Shown: one piece after another, positions 18,261-26,984 of the stretch
How positions within the stretch are numbered: position 1 is the stretch's first letter
How the letters are laid out: each line of letters begins with the position of its first letter
DNA from: Caulobacter segnis ATCC 21756
GTDB taxonomy: Bacteria > Pseudomonadota > Alphaproteobacteria > Caulobacterales > Caulobacteraceae
Length of the DNA stretch: 64,000 nucleotides
Assembly (NCBI RefSeq): GCF_000092285.1
Contig: NC_014100.1
Coordinates: 496,001 to 560,000 of the forward strand
Direction: 5' to 3'
Position numbers and translations under genes: made by a program
Notes under the pieces: model-generated
What the model was told of the DNA's origin: nothing
Database searches by the model: none
Seen by the model: only the letters and a program-made list of their open reading frames with translations

Positions 18261-19750
18261 ATGAAGATCTCCGCCCTGAAGCTTGCGCTTCTGTCCGCCA
18301 CCATGGCGACGGGACTGCTGGCGCCCCAGGCCTTCGCCAAGCCGATCACCGACGCCGATCGCGCCCAGATTCTGAAGGCCGTCGAGGCCGACGCCCCCCA
18401 GATCCGGGACGCGGCGCTGAAGATCTGGAGCTTCGCCGAGGTCGGCTACCAGGAGACCAAGAGCACGGCTCTGCTGCAGGGGCAGCTCAAGGCGGCCGGC
18501 TTCGACATCAAGGCTGGCGTCGCGGGCGAGCCGACGGCCTTCATCGCCAGCTTCAAGAACGGCGTGGGCCCCGTGGTGGCCATCCTCGCCGAGTTCGACG
18601 CCCTGCCTGGCCTGGCTCAGACCGCCGATCCGGTGAAGACGCCGATCCCGGGACAGATCGCCGGCCATGGCTGCGGCCACAACCTGTTCGGCGCCGCCTC
18701 GGTCGGCGCGGCCGTGGCCCTCAAGGAATGGATGGTCAAGAACAACGTGAAGGGCGAGCTGCGGGTCTACGGCACGCCCGCCGAGGAAGGCGGCTCGGGC
18801 AAGGTCTATTTCGTCCGCGACGGCCTGTTCAACGACGTTGACGTCACGCTGCACTGGCACCCGGCCAACGCCAACAGCGCCGTCCAAGGCGTCTCCATGG
18901 CCAATATCAGCGGCAAGTTCCGCTTCCGGGGCGTCTCGGCCCACGCCGCCGGCGCGCCCGAGAAGGGCCGCTCGGCCCTCGATGGCGTCGAGGTCATGGA
19001 CGTGGCCGCCAACTTCCTGCGCGAGCACACGCCCGACAAGACCCGGATCCACTATGTGATCACCTCGGGCGGTTCGGCGCCGAACGTCGTCCCGGACTTC
19101 GCCGAGGTCTACTACTACGTCCGCCACCCCGACCCCGCGGTCGTCAAGGACGTCTGGGCGCGTGTCGAGAAGGCCGCCGAGGGCGCGGCCCTGGCGACCG
19201 GCACCACTGTCGAGAAGGAGATCACCGGCGGCGTCTACGCCTTGCTGCCGAACGACACCCTCGGTCGCGTGATGGACGCCAACCTGCGCAAGGTCGGTGG
19301 CATTACCTGGACGCCCGAAGAAATCGCCTTCGCCAAGACGCTGCAGACCTCTCTGGTCAATCCGCCTTCGATCGACACGGTCAAGACGATCGAGCCCTAC
19401 AAGGTCGAGCTGGAAGGCGGCGGCGGCTCGACCGACGTCTCCGACATCAGCTGGGTGACGCCCACCGTCGGTCTTGGGACCGCGCCACCTTCGTGCCGGG
19501 CTCGGCGGGCCATAGCTGGCAGAACGTCGCCGCCGCCGGCGCGTCGATCGGCGTCAAGGGCGCGGTCAACGCCGCCAAGACCCTGGCCCTGACCGGCGCG
19601 GACCTCTTCGCCAACCCCGATATCGTCAAGAAGGCCAAGGCCGAGCTCGATCAGCGTCGCGGCCCTAACTTCACCTACAAGGCCATGCTGGGTGATCGCC
19701 CGCCGGCCCTGGACTATCGCAAGCCGGCCAACGCCGGCGCCCGCGAATAA
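18261..19750 (+). pseudogene. AbgB-like M20 amidohydrolase, frameshifted near 19481-19486
   Basis: An exported M20-family hydrolase related to the p-aminobenzoyl-glutamate hydrolase B subunit. It has a signal peptide (LALLSATMATGLLAPQAFA), a metal-binding core with ILAEFDALPG and GHGCGHNLFGAAS, the GTPAEEGGSGK segment, and a dimerisation lid with RGVSAHAAGAPEKGRSALDG. The frame from ATG 18261 (GGGGGAA site upstream) leaves the family sequence after WVTPTVGLGTA and would continue with unrelated residues to 19592. The correct ending (FVPGSAGHSWQNVAAAG...) is in another frame up to 19750. One base appears to be missing in GACCGCGCCACC; adding one restores a 496-aa protein. Either a real inactivation or an assembly error. 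It follows unit A, which may import its substrate. Confidence 0.8.
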
Positions 19751-19822
19751 CGATCGCGTCCCCTTAGCGATCGTCAGCGGCCGGCGCCGTCTCCCCCCAC
19801 CGGGCGCCGGCCGCGCCTTTCT
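19750..19822 (+). terminator. Tandem stem-loops after the M20 gene
   Basis: Two hairpins follow the stop: an 8-bp stem at 19750-19774 (ACGATCGC / GCGATCGT), and a 12-bp perfect stem at 19777-19788 and 19803-19814 (GCGGCCGGCGCC and complement) followed by a weak GCCTTTCT. The second is a good intrinsic terminator candidate. Confidence 0.65.
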
Positions 19823-19843
19823 ACATCGTCTCTGGAGTTTGGC

Positions 19844-20056
19844 GTGGTCGAGACCATCACCATCACCCGCGAGCGCTTCGAAAGCCTGAAAGGCGGCCTG
19901 CCGGCCGTCACCCGCGAGCACCTGTTCAGCGTCTACGGCATCAGCGAGACCACCTGGAACAAGCTGCGCAAAGGCGAGCCGATCAAGCTCGGCACCTGGG
20001 AGCGCATCCAGGCTCGCATCGCGCGGAGCCGCGCCCAACCGGTTGGTTGCGTCTAA
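19844..20056 (+). CDS. Small helix-turn-helix-like protein (70 aa), unknown function
   Basis: A 70-aa protein starting at GTG 19844, with GGAG 7 nt upstream. I do not recognise a named family. The middle ([33 protein letters not shown]) is helical and polar with a turn after YGIS, and resembles a short XRE/Cro-type DNA-binding fold. It sits alone between the terminator of the M20 gene and the sigma factor of unit B, 164 bp from the latter. It could be a small regulator of the neighbourhood or an unrelated orphan. The good ribosome-binding site and compact basic composition are the main evidence that it is a real gene. Confidence 0.6.
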   Translation: MVETITITRERFESLKGGLPAVTREHLFSVYGISETTWNKLRKGEPIKLGTWERIQARIARSRAQPVGCV

Positions 20057-20220
20057 CAGACACCCTGGCGTTCCGGCCGCGTTGCTGAACACGAACGGGC
20101 GGACCTTGAGCTCGCCCGGAGGGCTGACCGCGCGCGATTGTCACAAAGTCGTGCTAGGCGCCGAGACATGTCGCGTCGGCCCTTGTTTCCCGCCGCCCCG
20201 CTTGGGCCAGGAGCGCTTCG

Positions 20221-20724
20221 ATGAGCGACCTGGTCAGCTTGCGCGCGCAGCGGCGCGATCTCTATCAATTCATCGTTCGACGGACGCGCGATCCCGCGAC
20301 CGCCGAGGACCTGGTGCAGGAGACGTTTGAGCGTCTCCTGGCCTATGAGCAGGCGCGCACCATCGTTGACCGCGCCGCGCTGGGCTATCGCATCGCGCTG
20401 AACCTGGTCCGCGACCACTTCCGACGCGCCAGCCGTCGGCCCGCCCAGGCGCTGGACGACGACATTCCCTGCCAAGCCCCCGCGCCGGAGCAGATCCTGA
20501 TGCATCGCCAGAAGGTCGAGGTCTTCGGCAAGGCGCTGGACGCCATGCCGCCACTGCGTCGTGACGTCTTCATCCGCCGTCGGCTGCACGGCCACACGCC
20601 GCGCCAGATCGCCCAGGATCTGAGCCTCAGCGAGGCGGCGGTCGAAAAGCACGTGGCGCGGGCGCTGGAGCAACTGCATCGTGAGATCGCTCGGGCCGAG
20701 CGCCGCGCCGGAGGTCGCCCATGA
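20221..20724 (+). CDS. ECF sigma factor, FecI-type, unit B
   Basis: A 167-aa ECF sigma factor. Region 2 spans LYQFIVRRTRDPATAEDLVQETFERLLAY...ALGYRIALNLVRDHFRR. Region 4 spans LDAMPPLRRDVFIRRRLHGHTPRQIAQDLSLSEAAVEKHVARALEQLHREI. ATG 20221 follows AGGAG at 7 nt spacing. The stop overlaps the start of the FecR gene (ATGA), so the two are translationally coupled. It should activate the STN receptor that follows at 21750. Unlike unit C, I saw no GGAAA element in front of this sigma gene, so it may be transcribed by the housekeeping sigma. Confidence 0.92.
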   Translation: MSDLVSLRAQRRDLYQFIVRRTRDPATAEDLVQETFERLLAYEQARTIVDRAALGYRIALNLVRDHFRRASRRPAQALDDDIPCQAPAPEQILMHRQKVEVFGKALDAMPPLRRDVFIRRRLHGHTPRQIAQDLSLSEAAVEKHVARALEQLHREIARAERRAGGRP

Positions 20725-21644
20725 GCCGCGCCCGTCAGCAGGCCGCCCTGTGGGCCGCCCGGCGGCTGGACGCCGAGGCGCGCGACGAAGCGGGTTTCGA
20801 GGCCTGGAAGTCAGCCGATCCCGCGCACGCCCAGGCCTTCGACGAGGTCTGGCGCGCCAGCCAGGATCCGGCCCTGGCCGAGGCGATGCGGCTGAGCCAG
20901 CAGAAGCGCGCCGTCCCGCGCCGCGCGGGTCCGCTGACCGCGCTGGCTGGCGGCCTCGTGGCGTGCGCGCTCGCGATCGTGGCCATCTGGCCGCAAGCGC
21001 AGCTGATGACCGTCGACCCCTTGGTGCTGCAAACCGCGCCGGGCCAGCATCGGGTCGCCACTCTCGCCGATGGCACACAGGTCACGCTGGACGGCGCCAC
21101 CCGCCTGGAGGTGCGCCTGGGCGCCTGGCGACGGCAGGTCGAGCTGGTGCGCGGCGAGGCCTTCTTCGACGTCGCCCACGACGCCGGACGGCCGTTCACG
21201 GTCAAGGCGCCGGAGGGATCGGCCCGCGTGCTGGGCACAGCCTTCGACCTCGAGCGCGGCGACGGGCGTCTGGAGCTTTCGGTGCGTCGAGGACGCGTCC
21301 GGCTGGCGCCGGCGGGCCTGATCCATCGCACCGCCGAGCTGACCATGGGCCAGCGCGCCTTCGCCAAGGAGGGGCGGCTGTCGGCGGTCCGCGCCTTCGA
21401 TCTCCATGCCGACGACTGGCGCTCGGGCTGGCTGGAGACGGACGGCATAACCCTGGCGCGACTGGTCGAGCGCCTGAACCGCGCCTCGGCCACGCCGATC
21501 ACCATCGCCGATCCGGCGCTGGGGCGCCAACGGGTGGCGGGCCGCTTCCGGCTGGACGAGCCGCAGGCGCTGGTGCTGAACCTTGCGCTGATGCACGGCT
21601 TCACCGTTCGTCAGACGCCGGACGGTCTGGCCTTGTCTCGCTGA
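20721..21644 (+). CDS. FecR-type anti-sigma factor, unit B
   Basis: A 307-aa FecR protein. The cytoplasmic sigma-binding region is RQQAALWAARRLDAEARDEAGFEAWKSADPAHAQAFDEVW. A transmembrane helix (LTALAGGLVACALAIVAIW) lies at about residues 73-91. The periplasmic FecR domain contains GQHRVATLADGTQVTLDG, RGEAFFDVAHDAGRPFTV and VLGTAFDLER, followed by a C-terminal domain with LVERLNRASATPITIADPAL. The ATG overlaps the sigma stop by 4 bases. It should sense the occupied state of the STN domain in the receptor 105 bp downstream. Confidence 0.92.
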   Translation: MSRARQQAALWAARRLDAEARDEAGFEAWKSADPAHAQAFDEVWRASQDPALAEAMRLSQQKRAVPRRAGPLTALAGGLVACALAIVAIWPQAQLMTVDPLVLQTAPGQHRVATLADGTQVTLDGATRLEVRLGAWRRQVELVRGEAFFDVAHDAGRPFTVKAPEGSARVLGTAFDLERGDGRLELSVRRGRVRLAPAGLIHRTAELTMGQRAFAKEGRLSAVRAFDLHADDWRSGWLETDGITLARLVERLNRASATPITIADPALGRQRVAGRFRLDEPQALVLNLALMHGFTVRQTPDGLALSR

Positions 21645-21653
21645 GCGTGTCGC

Positions 21654-21659
21654 GGAAAC
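21654..21659 (+). promoter_or_regulatory. Putative FecI-type -35 element, unit B receptor
   Basis: GGAAAC (in context GTCGCGGAAAC) starts 96 nt before the unit B receptor start codon, just after the FecR stop. An A-rich stretch follows. Same element as in units A, C and D. Confidence 0.45.
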
Positions 21660-21749
21660 TTCATAAAAATCCCTGTCCGGGTTCCGCGACCCCCAGCGTC
21701 TTCCCCGGCGAACCGGCGTTGAGCGCCGCGCGAAATCGGGGATGACGAC

Positions 21750-24641
21750 ATGATTGCGAAGACCTGGATCTGGTTGGGCTCCGTCTCGACCGCCACGCTG
21801 CTGGCGGCGAGTTCGGCCGTGGCCGCGCCGCCCGAGAAGCCGACCCTGGTCATTCCGGCCGGCGATCTGGCCTCGGCTCTGCCGAGCTTCTCGCGAGCCA
21901 CGGGGCTGCAGGTCCTGGCCGACCCGGTCCTGCTGAACGGTAAGCACACCGAGGGCGTGCGTGGCCAGTTCGACGCCGAGCGCGGTCTGGCCGAGCTGCT
22001 GCGGGGCACTGGGCTGACCTTCGTGCGCAACGGCGGGGCGGCGATCCTGCGCCCGGTCGCCCAGCGCGTCTCCACCGCGCCGTCGCCCGTCGCCGCGCCG
22101 CTCGCGCGCGCCGAGGCCGAGCCGGCCCAGGCCGAGGAACCGGCCACGGTGGAGGAACTGGTCGTCACCGGCGGCTTCGCCAACTCGCTGGCCCGCGCCC
22201 TTTCGGAGAAGCGCCGGGCCGCGAACGTCGTCGACGCCATCTCCGCCGAGGACATCGGCAAGTTCCCGTCCAACAACATCGCCGAGGCGCTGCAGCGCGT
22301 GCCGGGCGTGGCCATCACCCGCGACCGCGGCGAGGGGCTGTTCGTTCGCGTCCGGGGCCTGGGCCCCAACTTCCAGATCGTCACCCTGAACGGCCGTAGC
22401 GCCGCGGTGAACGAGAACATGCGCGATAGCGGTCAAAGCGGCCGCCAATTCCGCTTCGACACCTTGCCGTCCGAACTGGTGGCCGGGGTCGAGGTGGGCA
22501 AGACGCCGTTGGCCTCGCTGGACGAGGGGGCGATCGGCGGCATCGTCGACATCAAGACGTTCCGCCCATTGGACCTGGGCCGCACCACCCTGGCGCTGTC
22601 GGCCACCGCCAGCCGTCCGGAACTGGCGGGCAAGACCGATCCGCGGCTGTCGGGACTGGCCAGTTGGACCAACGCCGCCGGCACGTTCGGCGTCCTGGCG
22701 GCCGCGGTGTACGACCAGCGCACGCTGCGCCAGGATCGCATCACCGGCGTGGGCTGGAGCTATCCGAACGCCACCACGGCCCTGGGAAGGAGCCTGATCG
22801 CCCAGGGCGTGAACCTTTACGCGACCAACATCCGGCCCACGCTGGAGCGCGAGGACCGCGAACGCAAAGGCGTGGTCCTGTCGGCTCAGTACCGTCCCAG
22901 CGACGCCACGGAAATCACGCTGGACGCCAGCTACACCAAGCTGGACGACCACTATGACGAGTTGACCTATTCGGTCGACCCGGACCTCTCGACCCTGGTC
23001 GCTGGCTCGGCCGTGATCAAGAACGGCGTCATGACGGGCGGTACGGCGAACACCAACAGCCAGATCGGCCGCGAAGTCAGCGACCTGGCGCACGACAACA
23101 TGATGATCGCCGGCAAGATCCGACAGACTCTGGAAGACTGGACGATCACGGCCGATCTGGCCTACGCGCGGGCCTATTCGGAGACCTCCAAGCCGATCAC
23201 CCGCACCCGCCTGCAGGGCGCGATGGGCCGGACGACCTTCAACCTGCCCCAGGCCGGTGACGCGCTGCCCGACGTCACGCTGCTGACCGGCGATCTCAAC
23301 AACCCGTCCTTGCTGCCGTTCCGCCGTATCGAGTGGCGGGTCAACAACGCCACGGACGACGAGACCGCCCTGCAGTTCGACGCCGAACGGCCGGTGAGCC
23401 TGGGTCCTGTCAGCCGCCTCCAGTTTGGCGTGAAGTTCCGCGAGCGCTCGCGGTCCTATAATCGCGCCGACATCAATTACACGACCAATCTGGCCGGCAA
23501 GTTCTTCGGCGCGGACTATTTCGACTCCTTCCCGGTGAGCGACTTCCTCGGTGGGACCGATGGCGGCGTGCCCTCGACCTGGGCCATGCCGGATCCGGCC
23601 GCCTTCTGGGCTCTGCGCGACCCGAACCAAAAGGGCACGGCGCGCGCCGACCAGCGCAACTCGTATCGCGTGTCCGAGAAGATCGCGGCGGGCTACGCCC
23701 TCGGCGATATCGATACGAGCCTGTTTGGCGCGCCGCTGCGCGGCCAGGTCGGCGCGCGGGTGGCCCAGACCAAGCAGGTCTCGTCCGGCCACGCCGACAA
23801 TGGCTCGGCGGCGCTGCCCGTCCGCTTCGAGAAGACCTACACGGACATCCTGCCGACGGCCAATTTCGCGCTCGAGCTGACGGACACGCTGCAGGCCCGT
23901 GTGGCCGCCGCCAAGGTGATCACTCGGCCGTCGCTGGCCGACTTGGCGCCGCGCCTGACCCTGAATTCCGGGACCCTGCTGACGGCCGTGGGCGGCAATC
24001 CGCTGCTGAAGCCGTTCGAGGCCTGGCAGTACGACGCGACCCTGGAATGGTACTTCGCCCCGGGCAGCGCGCTCATCGGCGGGGCCTTCTACAAGGACAT
24101 CACGACCTTCGTTTACAGCCAGAACACCAACATCGTCGTCGACGGTCAGACCTATGTGCTGACCTCGCCGACGAACGGCGGCAAGGCGACGATCAAGGGC
24201 GTCGAGCTGGCCTACCAGCACCTGTTCAAGCGCCTGCCGGCCCCGTTCGACGGGCTCGGCTTCCTGGCCAACTACACCTACACCGACACCGAAGCGACCT
24301 ACTCGCCGACCTTGAAGGACGAGATGGTCAATGTCGCCAAGAACAGCTTCAACCTGACCGGCTTCTACGAAAAGGACCGCTTCGCCGCGCGCGCCAGCTA
24401 CAGCTGGGTCGACGACGTCCTGCAGGATGTCGGCGGCGCGGGCCTGTCGGCTCTGAACGACAAGGCGTTCGGCTCGCTGGACGCCAGCGTCAGCTACAAG
24501 ATCACCCCGCAGATCACGGCCGCGATCGAGGGGCAGAACCTGACGAAAGCCTCGCAGTGGCAGTTCATCAAGGGCGGGTGGTTCGGCGGCTACACCAACT
24601 ACGGCCGCACGGTGAGCTTCGGTCTGCGGGCCAAGTTCTAA
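21750..24641 (+). CDS. TonB-dependent transducer with STN domain, unit B
   Basis: A 963-aa receptor. The signal peptide ends near SSAVAAPPEK, and the STN domain covers about residues 32-105 (LVIPAGDLASALPSFSRATGLQVLADPV...). The TonB box is VEELVVTGG, and the plug contains KRRAANVVDAISAEDIGKFPSNNIAEALQRVPGVAITRDRGEG and FVRVRGLGPNFQIVTLNGR. This is the plug signature of the large TIGR01782-type receptors abundant in Caulobacter and Xanthomonas, several of which import plant-derived carbohydrates. The barrel ends GRTVSFGLRAKF. ATG 21750 follows GGGGA. It lies downstream of its sigma/FecR pair and upstream of an exported PHP-type hydrolase, from which it is separated by a strong terminator. Confidence 0.93.
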   Translation: MIAKTWIWLGSVSTATLLAASSAVAAPPEKPTLVIPAGDLASALPSFSRATGLQVLADPVLLNGKHTEGVRGQFDAERGLAELLRGTGLTFVRNGGAAILRPVAQRVSTAPSPVAAPLARAEAEPAQAEEPATVEELVVTGGFANSLARALSEKRRAANVVDAISAEDIGKFPSNNIAEALQRVPGVAITRDRGEGLFVRVRGLGPNFQIVTLNGRSAAVNENMRDSGQSGRQFRFDTLPSELVAGVEVGKTPLASLDEGAIGGIVDIKTFRPLDLGRTTLALSATASRPELAGKTDPRLSGLASWTNAAGTFGVLAAAVYDQRTLRQDRITGVGWSYPNATTALGRSLIAQGVNLYATNIRPTLEREDRERKGVVLSAQYRPSDATEITLDASYTKLDDHYDELTYSVDPDLSTLVAGSAVIKNGVMTGGTANTNSQIGREVSDLAHDNMMIAGKIRQTLEDWTITADLAYARAYSETSKPITRTRLQGAMGRTTFNLPQAGDALPDVTLLTGDLNNPSLLPFRRIEWRVNNATDDETALQFDAERPVSLGPVSRLQFGVKFRERSRSYNRADINYTTNLAGKFFGADYFDSFPVSDFLGGTDGGVPSTWAMPDPAAFWALRDPNQKGTARADQRNSYRVSEKIAAGYALGDIDTSLFGAPLRGQVGARVAQTKQVSSGHADNGSAALPVRFEKTYTDILPTANFALELTDTLQARVAAAKVITRPSLADLAPRLTLNSGTLLTAVGGNPLLKPFEAWQYDATLEWYFAPGSALIGGAFYKDITTFVYSQNTNIVVDGQTYVLTSPTNGGKATIKGVELAYQHLFKRLPAPFDGLGFLANYTYTDTEATYSPTLKDEMVNVAKNSFNLTGFYEKDRFAARASYSWVDDVLQDVGGAGLSALNDKAFGSLDASVSYKITPQITAAIEGQNLTKASQWQFIKGGWFGGYTNYGRTVSFGLRAKF

Positions 24642-24663
24642 CGCGGCCCGTCTTTGGAGACGG

Positions 24664-24694
24664 ACGGCCCGCGTCGCGTGACGCGGGCCGTTTT
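24664..24694 (+). terminator. Intrinsic terminator after unit B receptor
   Basis: A perfect 12-bp stem (ACGGCCCGCGTC and complement) closes a 4-nt loop GCGT and is followed by TTTT. This is the clearest rho-independent terminator in the window, 22 bases after the receptor stop. Confidence 0.85.
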
Positions 24695-24748
24695 GGCTTT
24701 CCGCCACCGCCTGTGGGAAACGTCACACCGCTCGGCTAGGAAGTCCCG

Positions 24749-26272
24749 ATGCGCACGCTCTCGCCTCATCGCCGTCTTATGGGCTCCACCGCCGTCCTGG
24801 CGCTCGCCCTGTGTCTCGTCCCGGGAGGCTGGACCGCGGCGTCCGCTCACCCCGGGCACGCCGTTCAGCCGGTCGCGCCGGCCAAACGCGTCGTCCGGCC
24901 CGTCAAGCCTTCGGAGCGTCGCTGGCTGGCCGGCGACCACCACGTCCACAGCTGGTTCAGCGTCTCGGTGAAGCCCGCCGCCGACCCGTCGCAGCCGCCG
25001 ATCCTGATCAAGGCGGGCGACGCCAGCAACCCGATCACCACCAACGCCCGCATGGCCGCCAAGCACGGCCTCTCGTGGATAGTCGCCACCGACCACGGCG
25101 GCCCCAACCATTCCAAGCTCAATCGCGACGAGGCCTATCCCGAGCTGCTGCGCGCGCGGCGCGAGACGCCCGGCGTGCTGCAATTCTGGGGCATGGAGCT
25201 GGATACGCCGGCGGCCGAGCATTCCAGCCTGATCCTGCCGCGCACGGACTCTGAGCGGGACGCGCTGTTCGCGGTCGAGAGCCGCTATAATCGACGCGAG
25301 CCATGGCCCGCGGATCCCGCGCGCGACCAGGAGGGCTTCATGCTGGACGCCCTGCGTCACATGAAGGCGCTGCCCCGGCCGCCGGTCGTGATCGCCAACC
25401 ATCCGTCCCGGTCCGCCACCGGCGTGGGTCGCTATGGTCTGGTGTCGCCGTCAGAGCTGCGCAACTGGAACGACACCGCCCCCGACGTCGCCGTCGGCAT
25501 GGAGGGCGCGCCCGGACACCAGGCCTCCAGCTTGAATCCGGACGGGTCGCTGAAGCCCAAGGGCGACCGCGGCGGTTACTCGCGCGCGCCGACCATGGGC
25601 GGCTTCGACCAGATGACCGCCAGGCTGGGCGGCTTCTGGGACGCCATGCTGGGCGAGGGGCGTCGCTGGTGGGTCACATCGACCTCGGACTCGCATCGCC
25701 ACTACACCGACGGCGGCGACGACTTCTGGCCTGGCGAATACTCCAAGACCTATGTGAAGGCCGCTCACACCTATGACGATGTGCTGGACGGTCTGCGCAA
25801 TGGCCGCATCTTCGTGACGCTGGGCGACTTGGTCTCAGAGGTCGATGTCACCGCGACGATCGCCGGCGCCAAGGCCGAGATCGGCGGCCGCCTGGAGGTT
25901 CCGGCGGGGTCTGATGTCACGGTCGTCATCCGCGTGCGCGATCCGGCGGGCAAGAACTTCGGCGGCTTTTCGCCCAGCGTCGCCCGGATCGATCTGATCC
26001 AGGGCGACATCGCCGGACCGGCCGCCGACCGCGCGCTCGACGCCAACCCCTCGACCCGGGTCGTGCGCGCCTTCACCCCGACCTCCTGGGCGCGCGAGGG
26101 CGAGGTGTTGTCGATGGTCCACGTGATCAAGGACGTCCGCGGCCCGACCTACATCCGCGTGCGCGGCACGAATGGCGCGGAGGGCGAGCCGCTGCCCGAT
26201 CCGCTGGGCGAGGACCCCTGGTCCGACCTGTGGTTCTACGCCAACCCGATCTTCATCACCGTGAAGTCGTAG
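24749..26272 (+). CDS. Exported CehA/McbA-type PHP metallohydrolase
   Basis: A 507-aa protein with a signal peptide (LMGSTAVLALALCLVPGGWTAASA). The body carries metal-binding motifs of the PHP superfamily as found in CehA/McbA metallohydrolases: GDHHVHSWFS at about residue 72, ATDHGG, IANHPSR, and TSDSHRH. The C-terminal 150 residues are beta-rich (SEVDVTATIAGAKAEIGG...), typical of these exported proteins. The reaction is probably hydrolysis of a phosphoester, carbamate or amide; the family does not fix the substrate. ATG 24749 follows AGGAAG. It lies behind the unit B receptor but after a terminator, so it probably has its own promoter or is expressed by read-through. Confidence 0.8.
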   Translation: MRTLSPHRRLMGSTAVLALALCLVPGGWTAASAHPGHAVQPVAPAKRVVRPVKPSERRWLAGDHHVHSWFSVSVKPAADPSQPPILIKAGDASNPITTNARMAAKHGLSWIVATDHGGPNHSKLNRDEAYPELLRARRETPGVLQFWGMELDTPAAEHSSLILPRTDSERDALFAVESRYNRREPWPADPARDQEGFMLDALRHMKALPRPPVVIANHPSRSATGVGRYGLVSPSELRNWNDTAPDVAVGMEGAPGHQASSLNPDGSLKPKGDRGGYSRAPTMGGFDQMTARLGGFWDAMLGEGRRWWVTSTSDSHRHYTDGGDDFWPGEYSKTYVKAAHTYDDVLDGLRNGRIFVTLGDLVSEVDVTATIAGAKAEIGGRLEVPAGSDVTVVIRVRDPAGKNFGGFSPSVARIDLIQGDIAGPAADRALDANPSTRVVRAFTPTSWAREGEVLSMVHVIKDVRGPTYIRVRGTNGAEGEPLPDPLGEDPWSDLWFYANPIFITVKS

Positions 26273-26323
26273 CCAGAGCGCGCCTCGCGCAGGCCTCCGA
26301 CCGCCCGCGATATCGTGATTGTT

Positions 26324-26332
26324 TGACGGAAA
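26324..26332 (+). promoter_or_regulatory. Putative autoregulatory element before unit C sigma gene
   Basis: TGACGGAAA lies 64 nt before the TTG start of the unit C sigma gene. The same nine bases occur at 27941-27949 before the unit C receptor, which suggests that this sigma factor also drives its own gene. Confidence 0.45.
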
Positions 26333-26387
26333 ATTCGCGGCCGTGCATCGGTGTGTGTGACGACCAGAAGAACAAGGGCGGGGAACG

Positions 26388-26984
26388 TTGTCGGAAGGAC
26401 GCGCGCGCGTCGTGGCTTGGCTGGGGCGGGAGATCCTGCCCCATGAAGCCGCCGTGCGCGCCTGGTTGCGGCGCTCGTTCGCCGGCGCCGGGGACGTCGA
26501 CGACATCATCCAGGAGACGTATTGCCGCTTGGCCGCCCTGACCAACATCGACCACATCGACCAGCCACGCGGCTATTTCTTTCAGGCCGCGCGTAGCGTC
26601 GCGCTGGAGCAGATCCGTCGCGCCCGCGTGGTGCGGATCGAGACGGTCAGCGAGATCGAGGCGCTCGACCTAGCTCTGGAGGATCCCTCGGCTGAACGCA
26701 TCGTCTCGGGGCGGCGCGAACTTGAGCGGGTGAGGGGGCTGATCGCGGATCTGCCCGAGCGCTGCCGCCGCATCTTCGAGATGCGCAAGATCGAAGGCGT
26801 GCCCCAGCGCGAGATCGCCCGACGCCTGGGCGTCACGGAGCACGTCGTCGAGAACGAGGCGGTGAGGGGGCTGCGGGCCATCCTCGCGGCGATGACCGAG
26901 CAGGACGCGCCATCGCGCGCCAAGGGGTCGAAAGAGCAGGGAGCGAGAGGAAAGACCGATGGTCGAACGCGAAAGCGCCGCTGA
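26388..26984 (+). CDS. ECF sigma factor, FecI-type, unit C
   Basis: A 198-aa ECF sigma factor. Region 2 is GAGDVDDIIQETYCRLAAL...PRGYFFQAARSVALEQIRRAR, and region 4 is IADLPERCRRIFEMRKIEGVPQREIARRLGVTEHVVENEAVRGLRAIL. The frame opens at TTG 26388, with GGGGAA 2-7 nt upstream; an internal GTG is an alternative, so the N-terminus is uncertain. The C-terminus is Lys/Arg-rich and overlaps the FecR start by 26 bp. It belongs with the STN receptor at 28023. Confidence 0.9.
   Translation: MSEGRARVVAWLGREILPHEAAVRAWLRRSFAGAGDVDDIIQETYCRLAALTNIDHIDQPRGYFFQAARSVALEQIRRARVVRIETVSEIEALDLALEDPSAERIVSGRRELERVRGLIADLPERCRRIFEMRKIEGVPQREIARRLGVTEHVVENEAVRGLRAILAAMTEQDAPSRAKGSKEQGARGKTDGRTRKRR

Noticed and set aside
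19493..19592. The 18261 frame's own C-terminus up to 19592
   Set aside because: It turns Arg/Pro-rich just where the family sequence continues in another frame, so it is a frameshift product.
20811..24707. A 1298-aa minus-strand open frame across FecR and receptor of unit B
   Set aside because: It has antisense composition without any domain, and it crosses two well-supported plus-strand genes and their intergenic region.
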